Under the pieces are notes generated by a model that was given only the letters and a program-made list of their open reading frames with translations, did not search any database and was not told where the DNA came from. From contig CAYFUF010000001.1 of NCBI GenBank assembly GCA_964346245.1, positions 1 to 64,000 on the forward strand: DNA of 64,000 nucleotides, given 5' to 3'. Of the stretch, positions 34,329 through 43,558 are shown piece by piece. The DNA is from CAYFUF01 sp964346245 (GTDB taxonomy: Bacteria; Bacillota; Clostridia; Tissierellales; Peptoniphilaceae). The translations under genes and the position numbers were made by a program. Numbering within the stretch: position 1 is the stretch's first letter; each line of letters starts with the position of its first letter.

Positions 34329-35702
34329 TTATTCATTATCTTGACTGTCGTCAGTTGCTTCTTCTGTTTGCTCAACTTCGGTTTCTTCCTCAGCTGGCTC
34401 TTCCTTTGCTTCAACGAAAGTGACCTGCTCCATCAGGTAGTCGATCGCTTTCTTCTTCTTTAAATCTTCGGCAACGAGAGCGTCGTTACCAGCTTCCTTG
34501 ACTCTCTTCTTGAAATCTTCGGTATCCTGAGCACCATAGAGCTCGCCTAAGCGCTCAAGTTCAGCGTCTAATTCCTCTTCACCAACTTCAATATCTTGCT
34601 CTTCAATCAAACTTGCCAATACTAAGTCCCCAGCTACGCGAGTTTCCGCTAAGCCACGATATTGCTCTCTTAATTGGTCCATATCAGAACCCGTATACTC
34701 TAGGTACTGCTCCATGCCAATACCCAACTGTTGAATTTGTTGGGCCATATCCCTGATTTCATGATCAACTTGCTCTTCAATCATTACCTCAGGCACATGG
34801 ACATCAGAAATTTCAATCAGCTTTTGAATCGCTTGGTTCTCTTGCTCTGCACGGTTCGCTTGAGCTTGTTTCTCTTCAAGGTCCTTGCGGATAGAGTCTC
34901 TGTATTCTTCAAGAGTGTCGAATTCGGATACATCTTGGGCGAAGTCATCGTCTAGCTCAGGTACCTCTTTTACGGCGATTTCTTTAAGCATGATGTGGAA
35001 GACCGCTTCCTTACCAGCTAGGTCTTCAGCACCGTAGTCTTCAGGGAAAGTGACATCGATGTCGAATTCCTCACCCACAGAATGTCCAATAACCTGGTCT
35101 TCAAAACCTGGAATAAAAGAGTTGGACCCTAGCTCTAGCTTTTGATCTTCAGCGCTGCCACCTTCAAAGGCTTCGCCCGCAACAGAACCGGAGTAGTTGA
35201 TGGTTACTTCATCTCCTTCTTGAGCAGGACGGTCATCCACTTGAACCATAACGGCGTTCTTGTTTCTTTCTCCCTCAATTACGCCATCGATTTGCTCGTC
35301 ATCCACAGTAACGCTACGCTCTTCCACCTCAATTGTCTTGTAGTCACCAAGTTCAGGATGAGGCATGGTTTCCGTGATGATTTCGAAGGTAATAGGGTCG
35401 CCCTTTTCGAAGTCCTTTACGTCGACCTCAGGTTGGCCGATAGGCTCTAACTCTAGTTCCTTCATCGCTGCATCGATTGCATCGGGTAGGACTTGGTTTA
35501 GGGCATCTTCATAGAAGATTCCTTCACCATAATTCATCTCTATAATCTTTCTAGGTGCGTGTCCTTTGCGGAAACCAGGAATCTGGAAGCGACCCCTATT
35601 TCTGCGGTACACATCCTCTACTGCCTCTTCAAAAGTTTTCCAATCGACTTGGGTGGTATAAGTCGCCTTGTCATTTTCATGGGAAAGCAATTCTGTCGTC
35701 AT
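34329..35702 (-). CDS. tig: Trigger factor
   Basis: Ribosome-bound chaperone and prolyl isomerase, 457 residues. Ribosome-binding tail with GFRKGHAPRK (about 44-53), FKBP-type PPIase domain (about 160-245), and the helical C-terminal domain. An extra acidic Glu/Thr-rich tail (about 430-457) goes beyond most family members. Starts after AAGGAGATTAGCTAGAA. First gene of tig-clpP-clpX-lon-engB. Confidence 0.97.
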   Translation of the reverse strand: MTTELLSHENDKATYTTQVDWKTFEEAVEDVYRRNRGRFQIPGFRKGHAPRKIIEMNYGEGIFYEDALNQVLPDAIDAAMKELELEPIGQPEVDVKDFEKGDPITFEIITETMPHPELGDYKTIEVEERSVTVDDEQIDGVIEGERNKNAVMVQVDDRPAQEGDEVTINYSGSVAGEAFEGGSAEDQKLELGSNSFIPGFEDQVIGHSVGEEFDIDVTFPEDYGAEDLAGKEAVFHIMLKEIAVKEVPELDDDFAQDVSEFDTLEEYRDSIRKDLEEKQAQANRAEQENQAIQKLIEISDVHVPEVMIEEQVDHEIRDMAQQIQQLGIGMEQYLEYTGSDMDQLREQYRGLAETRVAGDLVLASLIEEQDIEVGEEELDAELERLGELYGAQDTEDFKKRVKEAGNDALVAEDLKKKKAIDYLMEQVTFVEAKEEPAEEETEVEQTEEATDDSQDNE

Positions 35703-35743
35703 TTCTAGCTAATCTCCTTTACAAGTTAAATAAACATTTTATC

Positions 35744-35752
35744 ATTATAACA
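35744..35752 (-). promoter_or_regulatory. Extended -10 promoter of the tig operon
   Basis: Minus strand TGTTATAAT, about 40 bases before tig; the -35 is poor. No CIRCE or CtsR motif is seen in this 173-base gap. Confidence 0.6.
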
Positions 35753-35875
35753 CAGATGGTCCTTACATTTATAGAAGCATTATGAAGATTGAGCTTATTT
35801 CTATTCTATCTTCAATACTTCTCCATAAGGACCCATCTTGTTTCAATATTTTCTTTGTGATGTTCCAAAATGGCT

Positions 35876-36736
35876 TTAGTAGGCGACGATAATTCCACCG
35901 TCATTCGCATAGGTCGTGCTCAAGCCACCGCTGGATAATATTTGCACTTCCTTAAAGCTTACTCGATCCACAATCATGCTCTTCAGCTTCTCCGCTCTAG
36001 GCTCATTATTGACATGGGTAATGTAGAGGGTTCGATCGCTGAAATCGACCTGATCCGAAACAATGATATCGGATAATCTCTTCAGTGCCTTATCGATGCC
36101 GCGGCGGACTTCATTGACCTTGATATTTCCGTCGTTACCAGAACAGATAGGCACAATAGATAAGCGGGTAGCAATGCTGCCAGCCAACTTGGGAATTCGG
36201 CCAGACTTAATCAGGGTACCAAGGTCTTCCAAGACAAAGTAGGTCCGTAGATTGCTGATGAAATCTTCTCCCTTGCGGACAATATCATCAAAATCCAGCT
36301 TTTCATCGATCCATTCCTTGAGCTTCATAATAACAGCTGTCTCGCCACCAGAGGCTGACTTGGAATCGAAGACATGGACCCGTCTACCAGCCTCATGCAT
36401 GATCTCTTCCGCAGCCAACTTGGCGTTAGAGTAAGTCCCCGAAAGTTTGCCTGAAATGGTAACGATAAAGACATCAAGGGCAGAGCCGATGGCGTCCATA
36501 AACAGTGAAGGCGATGGGCCTGCTGTCTTGGGTATCTCAGGAGACTTGGCAATCTCTTGGATAAAATGTTGGATGTCCATGCTCCCATCATCCTGATATT
36601 GGACATCATTTAAGGTAATCGGAAAGGGCGCCTTGGCGACATCGACCCTTGCCTCTAGGTCCTCGTTCAAATCACAACAGGAATCAGCAACCAAAGCTGG
36701 CATCATAGCCAAATCATTTTTTCTTTCTTCCGTCAT
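35876..36736 (-). CDS. DegV-family fatty-acid-binding protein
   Basis: DegV proteins bind a fatty acid (FakB type) and present it to a kinase for phosphorylation. 286 residues from the chosen ATG. Visible: PALVADSCCDLNEDL (N-terminal DSxxDL), TAGPSPSLFMDAIG (the TSQPSP-like loop), ISGKLSGTYSNAKLAA, and IKSGRIPKLAG. All family loops are there. The frame opens with a GTG overlapping the cca stop, but no ribosome binding site supports it, so the start is uncertain by up to ten codons. Co-transcribed with cca. Confidence 0.88.
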   Translation of the reverse strand: MTEERKNDLAMMPALVADSCCDLNEDLEARVDVAKAPFPITLNDVQYQDDGSMDIQHFIQEIAKSPEIPKTAGPSPSLFMDAIGSALDVFIVTISGKLSGTYSNAKLAAEEIMHEAGRRVHVFDSKSASGGETAVIMKLKEWIDEKLDFDDIVRKGEDFISNLRTYFVLEDLGTLIKSGRIPKLAGSIATRLSIVPICSGNDGNIKVNEVRRGIDKALKRLSDIIVSDQVDFSDRTLYITHVNNEPRAEKLKSMIVDRVSFKEVQILSSGGLSTTYANDGGIIVAY

Positions 36737-36762
36737 TTCTCCGTCCCCCATATCTATTTCAA

Positions 36763-38028
36763 TCACTCACGGTATCTACGCTTAGCCTCTCCCATTAGGG
36801 CCTCTTCGGTGTTATCCAGCTTGCCCTCGACGACTAGCGTAAGGAGTTGTTCCAAAGTATCTCCTATTATTTTACCCTGTTTATACCCAATCAAAAGCAG
36901 TTGTTTGCCCGATATTTCCAGATCGGCTACCCGAGTAGCTAGACCTTCTTCTTTGACCTCTTTAGCTAGTCGCTCTAACTCACGCAAATAGGCCTCATTA
37001 GAAGCTCCCATCACCTTGTCCTCCGCTAGCAAAAGAGCGAAAGCATCCCAGAAATCGGACCCCCAAGCCCCCATCATGCGGCGGCACAGGCTCATGCTAG
37101 GCATAGCGGTAATTTGCTCCAAAGCAACCAGCTTGCCCACTGTCTGTATTCTATCTCGTGAGGAATGAAGCCTCTTCAATATCTTGCGAGCATTGTCTGC
37201 TGCTTTCTGTGCATCCTCCTCCACGTAGCGGAGCAAGGCTGCCCAGCGGAGGTTAAGGCTCGTGGGGCAACAATTCACCACTTTCTTTGTCAATTGAAAT
37301 GTATCTTCATCTACTGCTGCTAGCTCTGGCAAGATATAGGGTAAAATGCCCGTCGCTTGAAGTAAATCTAAACCCCTTTTGGCATGTCGGTCCAGGAGAA
37401 TCGCATCCAACTCCTCGAGGATTCGTTCCACACTGACCAGGCTGATCCTTTGCGCTTGCTTTTGCATTTCCTGATAAAGGTCTCTTTCGAGAACAAAGCC
37501 CAAGCGGCTGGCAAAACGGATTCCCCTTAACATGCGCAGGGCATCCTCTTTCAGCCTCCTGCTCGCTGTTCCCACGGCTCGTATAATGCCCGCTCGCAAG
37601 TCATCCTGACCTCCATAGAGGTCGACCAAACCTACTCTGGGGTTCCAGGCCATAGCGTTGATGGTAAAATCCCGCCTCATCAGATCATCAGACAAGCTAT
37701 CTGAGTAAGTGACCTCTGTGGGGTGGCGGCCATCCTCATAGGCTCCATCCGCCCGATAAGTAGTAACTTCAAAGACAGCCTCTTTCCAGAGGACTCTAAC
37801 CGTCCCAAAAGAAATGCCCACATCGATAGTTCGGCAATCGGCAAAAATCTCTTGTATCTGCCCCGGCCTTGCATTCGTCGTAATATCGACATCATGAATA
37901 GAACGGTCCAAGATATGATCTCTGACCGCTCCTCCAACTATCCAGCCTTCAAATCGGTTTTCTTCCAATCGATTGAGCACTTCTAAAGCTTCCTTGGGGA
38001 AATTATGGATACTATTTGCTTGGTCCAT
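36763..38028 (-). CDS. cca: CCA-adding enzyme / tRNA nucleotidyltransferase family
   Basis: Class II nucleotidyltransferase of 421 residues: GGAVRDHILDRSIHDVDITT (about 32-52) with the DVD metal site, RRDFTINAMAWNP (about 118), and the fourth block EDALRMLRGIRFASRLGF. No HD phosphohydrolase domain is apparent. Length and motifs fit the bacterial CCA-adding type rather than poly(A) polymerase, though separate CC- and A-adding enzymes exist in some Bacillota. GAGGAGGGGCA precedes the start. Between glmM and degV. Confidence 0.9.
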   Translation of the reverse strand: MDQANSIHNFPKEALEVLNRLEENRFEGWIVGGAVRDHILDRSIHDVDITTNARPGQIQEIFADCRTIDVGISFGTVRVLWKEAVFEVTTYRADGAYEDGRHPTEVTYSDSLSDDLMRRDFTINAMAWNPRVGLVDLYGGQDDLRAGIIRAVGTASRRLKEDALRMLRGIRFASRLGFVLERDLYQEMQKQAQRISLVSVERILEELDAILLDRHAKRGLDLLQATGILPYILPELAAVDEDTFQLTKKVVNCCPTSLNLRWAALLRYVEEDAQKAADNARKILKRLHSSRDRIQTVGKLVALEQITAMPSMSLCRRMMGAWGSDFWDAFALLLAEDKVMGASNEAYLRELERLAKEVKEEGLATRVADLEISGKQLLLIGYKQGKIIGDTLEQLLTLVVEGKLDNTEEALMGEAKRRYRE

Positions 38029-38047
38029 TGCCCCTCCTCGCTACAAC

Positions 38048-39400
38048 TTATTCTTCCACTAATCCTTCATCGTGAATCTTTTGAATAATCGATTCGACCA
38101 CCTCTTGGCAGGTCTTTTCGTCTTTTGCTTCCGCCATGACCCGGATCAAAGGTTCCGTGCCCGATGGGCGGACAAGGATTCTGCCGTCTTCGCCTAGGGC
38201 TTCGGTCAATCGACTAATCTCGTCGTTGATTACTTTATTTTCTAGAACGGTCTGCTTATCCTTCACTTTAATATTCTTCAGCACTTGAGGGTAGACCACG
38301 AGCTCTTGATGTAGGCTGGCTAGGTCAGTCTTGCTGTCGATCATGACCTCCATTAAGCGTAGGGCAGTGAGAATACCATCACCCGTCGTCGCATACTTGG
38401 AAAAGATGATGTGACCTGACTGTTCTCCACCGAGAGCAAAGTTCTTATCTAGCATTTCCTGAGTAACATACCTGTCCCCTACATCGGTCTGGGTGTAATC
38501 GATGCCCTTGTCTTCCAAAGCCTTATAGAGGCCCATATTGGACATGACCGTTGTTACCACCGTGTTGTTGACCAGGTCGCCCTTTTCTTTCATGTAGCTT
38601 CCACAGATGTAGAGAATGGCGTCACCGTCGACGATCTGTCCCTTGTTATCAACAGCAATGCAGCGGTCTGCATCGCCATCAAAAGCAAAGCCAACATCCA
38701 GCTTCTTCTCTTTAACAAAGTCAACAAACTGATCGATATGGGTTGACCCGCTGTCCACATTGATATTGGTCCCATCTGGCCGATCATGGATTACATAGGT
38801 GTCGGCACCCAAGGAATCAAAGATGCTCTTGGCGATAGTAAAGGCTGCCCCATTGGCTGTATCTAGGCCCACCTTGATACGCTTGAAGGAGGACCGGACG
38901 GTTGAGATGAGGTAGGCCATATAGCGGTTACGACCAAACACATAATCCCTGACTTCGCCTAGCTCCTCTCGGTGTGCTAGCGGTAGGTCATCTTCTTTAC
39001 GGTCAATGTACTCTTCCACATCTTCCAAGAAGTCGTCTCCCATCTTCGCCCCATCACCATCCATCAGCTTGATACCATTATCTTGGAAGGGATTATGGCT
39101 GGCTGAAATCATGATGCCACAGGCGAAGTCTCCCGTTTGCACAGCGTGAGATACGTTAGGTGTCGGTGTGACATGCAAGAGGTAGGCATCCGTTCCGCTG
39201 GATGTAATCCCTGCTGCTAGGGCTGATTCAAGCATATAGCTTGACCGTCTGGTATCCTTACCGATGACAATTTTTGCCCGCTCTTCTGCGCCTTCATTCT
39301 TATAATAGTGACCAAGGTAGCGGCCGATACGGTAAGCCTGGGCGGCATTGAGGTTGACGTTAGCCTCCCCACGAAAACCATCAGTTCCAAAATATTTCAT
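38048..39400 (-). CDS. glmM: Phosphoglucosamine mutase
   Basis: Turns glucosamine 6-phosphate into glucosamine 1-phosphate for UDP-GlcNAc and the cell wall. 450 residues: N-terminal YFGTDGFRGEANV, phosphoserine loop ISASHNPFQDNGIK (about 100), metal loop DGDADRC (about 240), and phosphate-binding RPSGTEPLIRV (about 408). The ending and loop residues match GlmM rather than phosphoglucomutase. Start after AAGGAGATAAAAGG. Confidence 0.97.
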   Translation of the reverse strand: MKYFGTDGFRGEANVNLNAAQAYRIGRYLGHYYKNEGAEERAKIVIGKDTRRSSYMLESALAAGITSSGTDAYLLHVTPTPNVSHAVQTGDFACGIMISASHNPFQDNGIKLMDGDGAKMGDDFLEDVEEYIDRKEDDLPLAHREELGEVRDYVFGRNRYMAYLISTVRSSFKRIKVGLDTANGAAFTIAKSIFDSLGADTYVIHDRPDGTNINVDSGSTHIDQFVDFVKEKKLDVGFAFDGDADRCIAVDNKGQIVDGDAILYICGSYMKEKGDLVNNTVVTTVMSNMGLYKALEDKGIDYTQTDVGDRYVTQEMLDKNFALGGEQSGHIIFSKYATTGDGILTALRLMEVMIDSKTDLASLHQELVVYPQVLKNIKVKDKQTVLENKVINDEISRLTEALGEDGRILVRPSGTEPLIRVMAEAKDEKTCQEVVESIIQKIHDEGLVEE

Positions 39401-39437
39401 CCTTTTATCTCCTTATTGTCTAGAAATCTTTTTCTAT

Positions 39438-40274
39438 TTATCCGTTTTTAGCTCGTTTAACCGCTAATTGTAGCGGATAGAGTGCATTTTTTCGCCAGCC
39501 TGATTCGGCCATAATGATATCCATTGCTTCTTTGGAGCTCAACCCCTCCTGAAAGAGTTCAATAAAGCGCTCCTTCACTTGGTCTTCCGTCCAGTCCAAG
39601 GCTTGAACCACCGCAGGACCAATCACGACGACATATTCACCTTTTTCCGTGATATCCTCCGCGACCCAATCCCTGCCAGCTTTGACCAGGACTTCCTCGT
39701 AGACTTTGCTAAGCTCTCGGGCTGTGGCAAATAATCGGTCAGGCCACCTTTCGGTGAACTCCACCATGGTCTTTCGTATGCGGTGAGGCGCCTCGTAGCA
39801 GATAGTTGTTATGCGTGCTTTATCCAACTCTTCTAGAAAGCTATGCCGGTCTTGTCTCTTGCGGGGAATGAAGCCTAGAAAGCTGAAACGACCATCCCCC
39901 AAGCCTGAAGCCACATAGGCTGTAATGGCTGCGGAAGGACCTGGCAGGACAGTGTAAGCAATGCCTTCTTCCTGGGCTCTTTGAATCAGCTCTTGTCCTG
40001 GATCTGAGATGCCTGGCATACCAGCATCAGACACCACGGCAATCTTCTTGCCTTCTCGACACATCTCAATCAACTCTTCCGCCCTGGATTTCTCGTTGTG
40101 GGCATGGTAGGAATACAGCGGTTTTTTAATCTCATAGTGGTCCAAGAGGCGCTTGGTATGCCTGGTATCCTCGCAGGCAATAGCATCGCACTCCCTGAGC
40201 AAGCGCAGGGACCGCAAACTGATATCTTCCAGATTGCCGATTGGGGTGGGAACAAAAAACAGCTGAATATCCAT
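39438..40274 (-). CDS. rsmI: 16S rRNA 2'-O-ribose C1402 methyltransferase
   Basis: Tetrapyrrole-methylase-fold enzyme that methylates C1402 in the decoding centre. 278 residues: FFVPTPIGNLEDISLRSL (N-terminal), CEDTRHTKRLL, SDAGMPGISDPG (about 83-94), and LPGPSAAITAYVASG. Start has AAGGATTAACC. The GlmM gene follows after 37 bases. Confidence 0.96.
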   Translation of the reverse strand: MDIQLFFVPTPIGNLEDISLRSLRLLRECDAIACEDTRHTKRLLDHYEIKKPLYSYHAHNEKSRAEELIEMCREGKKIAVVSDAGMPGISDPGQELIQRAQEEGIAYTVLPGPSAAITAYVASGLGDGRFSFLGFIPRKRQDRHSFLEELDKARITTICYEAPHRIRKTMVEFTERWPDRLFATARELSKVYEEVLVKAGRDWVAEDITEKGEYVVVIGPAVVQALDWTEDQVKERFIELFQEGLSSKEAMDIIMAESGWRKNALYPLQLAVKRAKNG

Positions 40275-40350
40275 GGTTAATCCTTCTTCCTTAGCTTATC
40301 ATTATTTCATCTATCTCGGTAACTATTACCCCTAAGCTTCTTCGTCCACT

Positions 40351-40380
40351 AAAAAAGGCTCCCTGACTTTAGGGAGCCTT
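40351..40380 (-). terminator. Ferredoxin terminator
   Basis: AAGGCTCCCT / AGGGAGCCTT with a 6-base loop and a T run on the minus strand. Confidence 0.93.
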
Positions 40381-40410
40381 CTATGTAATATATCTATTTC
40401 CTAGCTTAAC

Positions 40411-40578
40411 TTAAGCTGGGTCAATAGCATCTACTGGACAAACTGCTGCGCATGCTCCACAGTCGATGCAAGTATCAGGATCGATTACGTAAATGTCTCC
40501 CTCAGAGATAGCGTCTACTGGGCACTCAGGTTGGCAAGTTCCGCATGCAATACAAGCGTCAGAAATTTTATGAGCCAT
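40411..40578 (-). CDS. 2[4Fe-4S] ferredoxin
   Basis: A 55-residue clostridial-type ferredoxin. Cluster ligands fall in two CxxCxxCxxxCP motifs: Cys9-12-15-19 (CIACGTCQPECP) and Cys37-40-43-47 (CIDCGACAAVCP). ATG preceded by TAGGAGGTAATT. Monocistronic, with its own promoter and terminator. Low-potential electron carrier; together with rubredoxin and Rex it supports an anaerobic, fermentative life style. Confidence 0.97.
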   Translation of the reverse strand: MAHKISDACIACGTCQPECPVDAISEGDIYVIDPDTCIDCGACAAVCPVDAIDPA

Positions 40579-40618
40579 AATTACCTCCTATATTTTCCTT
40601 TATTTTGTTATCTACCAC

Positions 40619-40647
40619 ATTCTATCACAGGAGGGGGGACTTGACAA
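40619..40647 (-). promoter_or_regulatory. Ferredoxin promoter
   Basis: Minus strand: TTGTCA, 17 bases, TAGAAT, about 40 bases before the ferredoxin start. Spacer is C-rich. Confidence 0.78.
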
Positions 40648-40734
40648 GAAATTGACTGGTTAAATCTTGTTAGCTTTGGCTAATTCACTTGCTTTCAGCG
40701 GATGCAAGCCCGTTTTCCCGCTGCGCGGAGGGGA

Positions 40735-40764
40735 TAAAAAAGCCCCGATTTAGGACGGCCTAAA
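40735..40764 (-). terminator. Terminator at the ricT stop codon
   Basis: TTTAGG / CCTAAA around a 4-base loop, overlapping the ricT stop codon, followed on the minus strand by TCGGGGC and six T. Confidence 0.6.
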
Positions 40765-41755
40765 GCTCTAGATTCTCATCATCAGAGCTTGCGACTAGCA
40801 GTCCATCGTCGTCATTTTTCTCACATGATGCACACTTGCTCGCCTGGTCAGCCTGCCTTCTATTCTCTTTTTCACCTTCTGTAACGAATTCGTGGCCGTC
40901 CAAGCTCTCCCTTAATTTAGGCTTAGGGCTGCCTTTCTTTCTCTTCTCCAATATCTCAATATCGGTGACAGGATAGTACTTCTCATCCTCCGTGTTATCA
41001 TCTTTATAAACATGAACGCGGACCCGCTCTTGCAAGACATCTCGGTCGACAACATAGCCTTGCCCATCTTCCGTGAGGACCAAGGTGCCATAATCTGGGA
41101 CAGACTTGGTGTTTTCCAGATAAACTTCCTGTTCATAGTTCAAGCAGCACATCAAGCGGCCACAGACGCCCGAAATCTTGGTTGGGTTCAACGATAAGCC
41201 CTGCGTCTTTGCCATCTTAATAGAAACGGGTTGGAAGTCTCCCATAAAGCGGTGACAGCACAGCTCTTGGCCACACGACCCAATGCCACCGACAATCTTA
41301 GCCTGGTCCCTAACACCTATCTGCCTTAACTCAATGCGGGTATGGAAAATTTGCGCTAAGTCTCTGATCAAATCTCTGAAATCCACCCTATTATCAGCCG
41401 TAAAGCTGAAGATGAGCTTATTCTTATCGAAGGTATATTCTGCATCGACCAGTTTCATCTCTAGGTCGTGGTCATCAATCTTGTTCATGCAGATATCAAA
41501 AGCATCCTTAGCTAAGCGCAGGTTCTCCTTGTGCATCTCATCATCATAGGCATCCGCTGCGCGGATAATTTCGATGGGCTTCTTCTTCAGGATTTCATCT
41601 GTTATCGTTATATTCTCTATAGAAACGCGTCCGTACTCAACGCCTCTGGCCGTCTCCACGATGACGCCTTCATTGATCTTAAATTTCACATCTTTGGCAT
41701 CAAAGTAGTAGGTCTTGCCAGTCCGTTGAAATTGAACGCCAATTATATCCGTCAT
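40760..41755 (-). CDS. ricT: PSP1-domain protein RicT/YaaT
   Basis: Y-complex subunit; in Bacillus RicT acts with RicA and RicF on RNase Y-dependent mRNA maturation and carries Fe-S clusters. 331 residues with PSP1 core (about 60-145) and Cys-rich segments GGIGSCGQELCCHRFMG (about 155-171) and VCGRLMCCLNYEQEVY (about 198-213). The Lys/Arg- and Asp-rich tail has an additional CASC near the end. Start overlaps the holB stop (ATGA) with AGGAGGAATGA. ricA and ricF are not in the window. Confidence 0.93.
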   Translation of the reverse strand: MTDIIGVQFQRTGKTYYFDAKDVKFKINEGVIVETARGVEYGRVSIENITITDEILKKKPIEIIRAADAYDDEMHKENLRLAKDAFDICMNKIDDHDLEMKLVDAEYTFDKNKLIFSFTADNRVDFRDLIRDLAQIFHTRIELRQIGVRDQAKIVGGIGSCGQELCCHRFMGDFQPVSIKMAKTQGLSLNPTKISGVCGRLMCCLNYEQEVYLENTKSVPDYGTLVLTEDGQGYVVDRDVLQERVRVHVYKDDNTEDEKYYPVTDIEILEKRKKGSPKPKLRESLDGHEFVTEGEKENRRQADQASKCASCEKNDDDGLLVASSDDENLEL

Positions 41756-42585
41756 TCATTCCTCCTAGGTCCCATGGAAAGAAACAGCGTTTCTAAAGCC
41801 AAGGGTGTATTTATATTAACATCAAACAGCTGGCGGATTTCCTCTGCCTTCTGCAATGATGAAAGGATTTGTTCTGTCGTTACTCGGTGCTTTATCTTTT
41901 GATAAGAAGTATAAAAGGAATTATTCCTCTCTTCAACCTTTGTTATGTATCGCATAAAACCATACAGGTAGTCTGTAATTAAAGACATTACCTGACTCTT
42001 TGTATCCTTCAACTGGTCGTAAAAACTTCTTTCGCTCATGATTTCTAAAACATCGCCACTAAAACCAGCCTCCATTAAGCGAGCAACGCTTGCCAACAAC
42101 AAGGAGTCTATGGCTTGTTCCCTGTCAGCTCGAGGTAGACGCTTAATCTGACAGCGAGATTGGATGGTCGGTAGTAACTTGGATACATTATTGGCTGTTA
42201 GTATCCAGACCACATAGGCAGGTGGCTCCTCCAGGGATTTCAAGAGGGCATTTTGTGCCTCTTGACGCATGAGCCCTGCATTGTGAATAAGAATCACTTT
42301 ATGCTTGGCCACAAGGGGTTTGGAAAACATGCGGTTAGTGGCTTGTCTTATGGTTGCGATAGGAATCTTGTCTTCATCGATGAGAAGGAGGTCTTCGTGC
42401 CCATCGGCCAGAGGGCTCTCTTTTCCACTATCCTCAAAACCATTCAAAATCCATTCTGCCAACCCTAAGGAGACTTCCTTCAACTGATCTAAATCATCGT
42501 GAACGAGTAAGTAGGCGTGGCTCAGGTGATCTTCGCTGCCAGCCAGACCTAGCTGTTTCAGCAATGCTAAATTTTCTTGCTTCAT
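41752..42585 (-). CDS. holB: DNA polymerase III subunit delta'
   Basis: Clamp-loader subunit, 277 residues. Typical delta' stretches: HAYLLVHDD, the helix NALLKSLEEPPAYVVWILTANN (about 113-133) and LPTIQSRCQIKRLP (sensor/SRC, about 138-151). No usable Walker A, as expected. Between darA and ricT, the order known from Bacillus. Confidence 0.93.
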   Translation of the reverse strand: MKQENLALLKQLGLAGSEDHLSHAYLLVHDDLDQLKEVSLGLAEWILNGFEDSGKESPLADGHEDLLLIDEDKIPIATIRQATNRMFSKPLVAKHKVILIHNAGLMRQEAQNALLKSLEEPPAYVVWILTANNVSKLLPTIQSRCQIKRLPRADREQAIDSLLLASVARLMEAGFSGDVLEIMSERSFYDQLKDTKSQVMSLITDYLYGFMRYITKVEERNNSFYTSYQKIKHRVTTEQILSSLQKAEEIRQLFDVNINTPLALETLFLSMGPRRNE

Positions 42586-42608
42586 ATGAACCTACTTGCC
42601 TTTCACCT

Positions 42609-42935
42609 TTACAGCCTAAACATCTGATCAATATCTAATTGGAAGACGGTAGCTCCGCCAACTTCGATTTCCAATGGAATACTATGGTACATACCAGATT
42701 CATATTGAGGATTCATCATCGGTGTGATGGTGGTTCTCCTCTTACAATTGGCTCGGATAATCTCTAGTGCCTCTTCAATCTGATCTTCCTCCACACCTAG
42801 AAAAAGGGTGGTGTTGCCGCTCTTCAAAAAGCCTCCTGTTGATGATAATTTGGTTACTCGAAAATCATTCTCGACTAATTCTTCCATCAGAGGATTCACA
42901 TCGTTATCTTGAACAATGCAGATTAATAATTTCAT
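42609..42935 (-). CDS. darA: Cyclic-di-AMP receptor DarA (YaaQ, PII-like)
   Basis: PII-like trimeric signal protein of 108 residues that binds cyclic di-AMP. Recognised by MKLLICIVQDNDVNPLMEEL, KLSSTGGFLKSGNTTLFLG (ligand loop, about 28-46), RRTTITP, and VGGATVFQLDIDQMFRL. ATG after GGAGGGAAACAAG, twelve codons inside the longest frame; overlaps the tmk stop by ATGA. The cyclase gene disA is absent from its usual place in this window, so another cyclase (CdaA type) must be sought elsewhere. Confidence 0.94.
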   Translation of the reverse strand: MKLLICIVQDNDVNPLMEELVENDFRVTKLSSTGGFLKSGNTTLFLGVEEDQIEEALEIIRANCKRRTTITPMMNPQYESGMYHSIPLEIEVGGATVFQLDIDQMFRL

Positions 42936-43558
42936 CTTGTTTCCCTCCATTTTTTCTCTATTGCTGCCCATGCCATATCAATCACTTCTTCTGGGCTCTT
43001 CTTGGCATCGATAATGACAACATTCTTTGCCTTTTTCATCGCTTGTTGGTAACCCTGATAGACCCTATTGTGGAAGTCGTCGCCAGCTAGTTCCAAACGG
43101 TCTTGCTCCGCTCTAGCTGCCTTGCGCTTCAAAACCGTAATGGGGTCAACGTCCAAAAAGAGAATCAGGTCTGGCTCCAAGTGCTGGGTAGCGAAGAGGT
43201 TGACCTTCTCCACGATATCCACTCCCAGTTCCCTGCCCGCTCCCTGATAGGCAATCGAGCTAAGCATATAGCGGTCGCTGATGACTAACTTTCCTTCTTT
43301 GAGGGAAGGAATGATGAGCTTCTCGGTATGTTGGGCTCTAGAAGCAGCATAGAGCAATGCTTCACATCGGGCGTCCATTTCCTCATTATCCACATCCAGA
43401 ATAATTGCCCTTATCTTCTCGGCTATGGCCGTTCCGCCAGGTTCTCTGGTCATACAGTAATCGATACCGGCTTGGTCTAATCTCTCTTTAAGCGCTTGGG
43501 CTACTGTCGATTTGCCCGAACCATCTGGTCCCTCGAGCGTAACAAACAATCCCTTCAT
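42932..43558 (-). CDS. tmk: Thymidylate kinase
   Basis: Phosphorylates dTMP to dTDP. 208 residues: P-loop EGPDGSGKST (about 9-18), DRx motif as TREPGG (about 37-42), SDRYMLSSIAYQG (about 94-106), and lid RKAARAEQDRLE. ATGA overlaps both with nadE upstream and darA downstream show a tightly coupled operon. Confidence 0.97.
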   Translation of the reverse strand: MKGLFVTLEGPDGSGKSTVAQALKERLDQAGIDYCMTREPGGTAIAEKIRAIILDVDNEEMDARCEALLYAASRAQHTEKLIIPSLKEGKLVISDRYMLSSIAYQGAGRELGVDIVEKVNLFATQHLEPDLILFLDVDPITVLKRKAARAEQDRLELAGDDFHNRVYQGYQQAMKKAKNVVIIDAKKSPEEVIDMAWAAIEKKWRETR

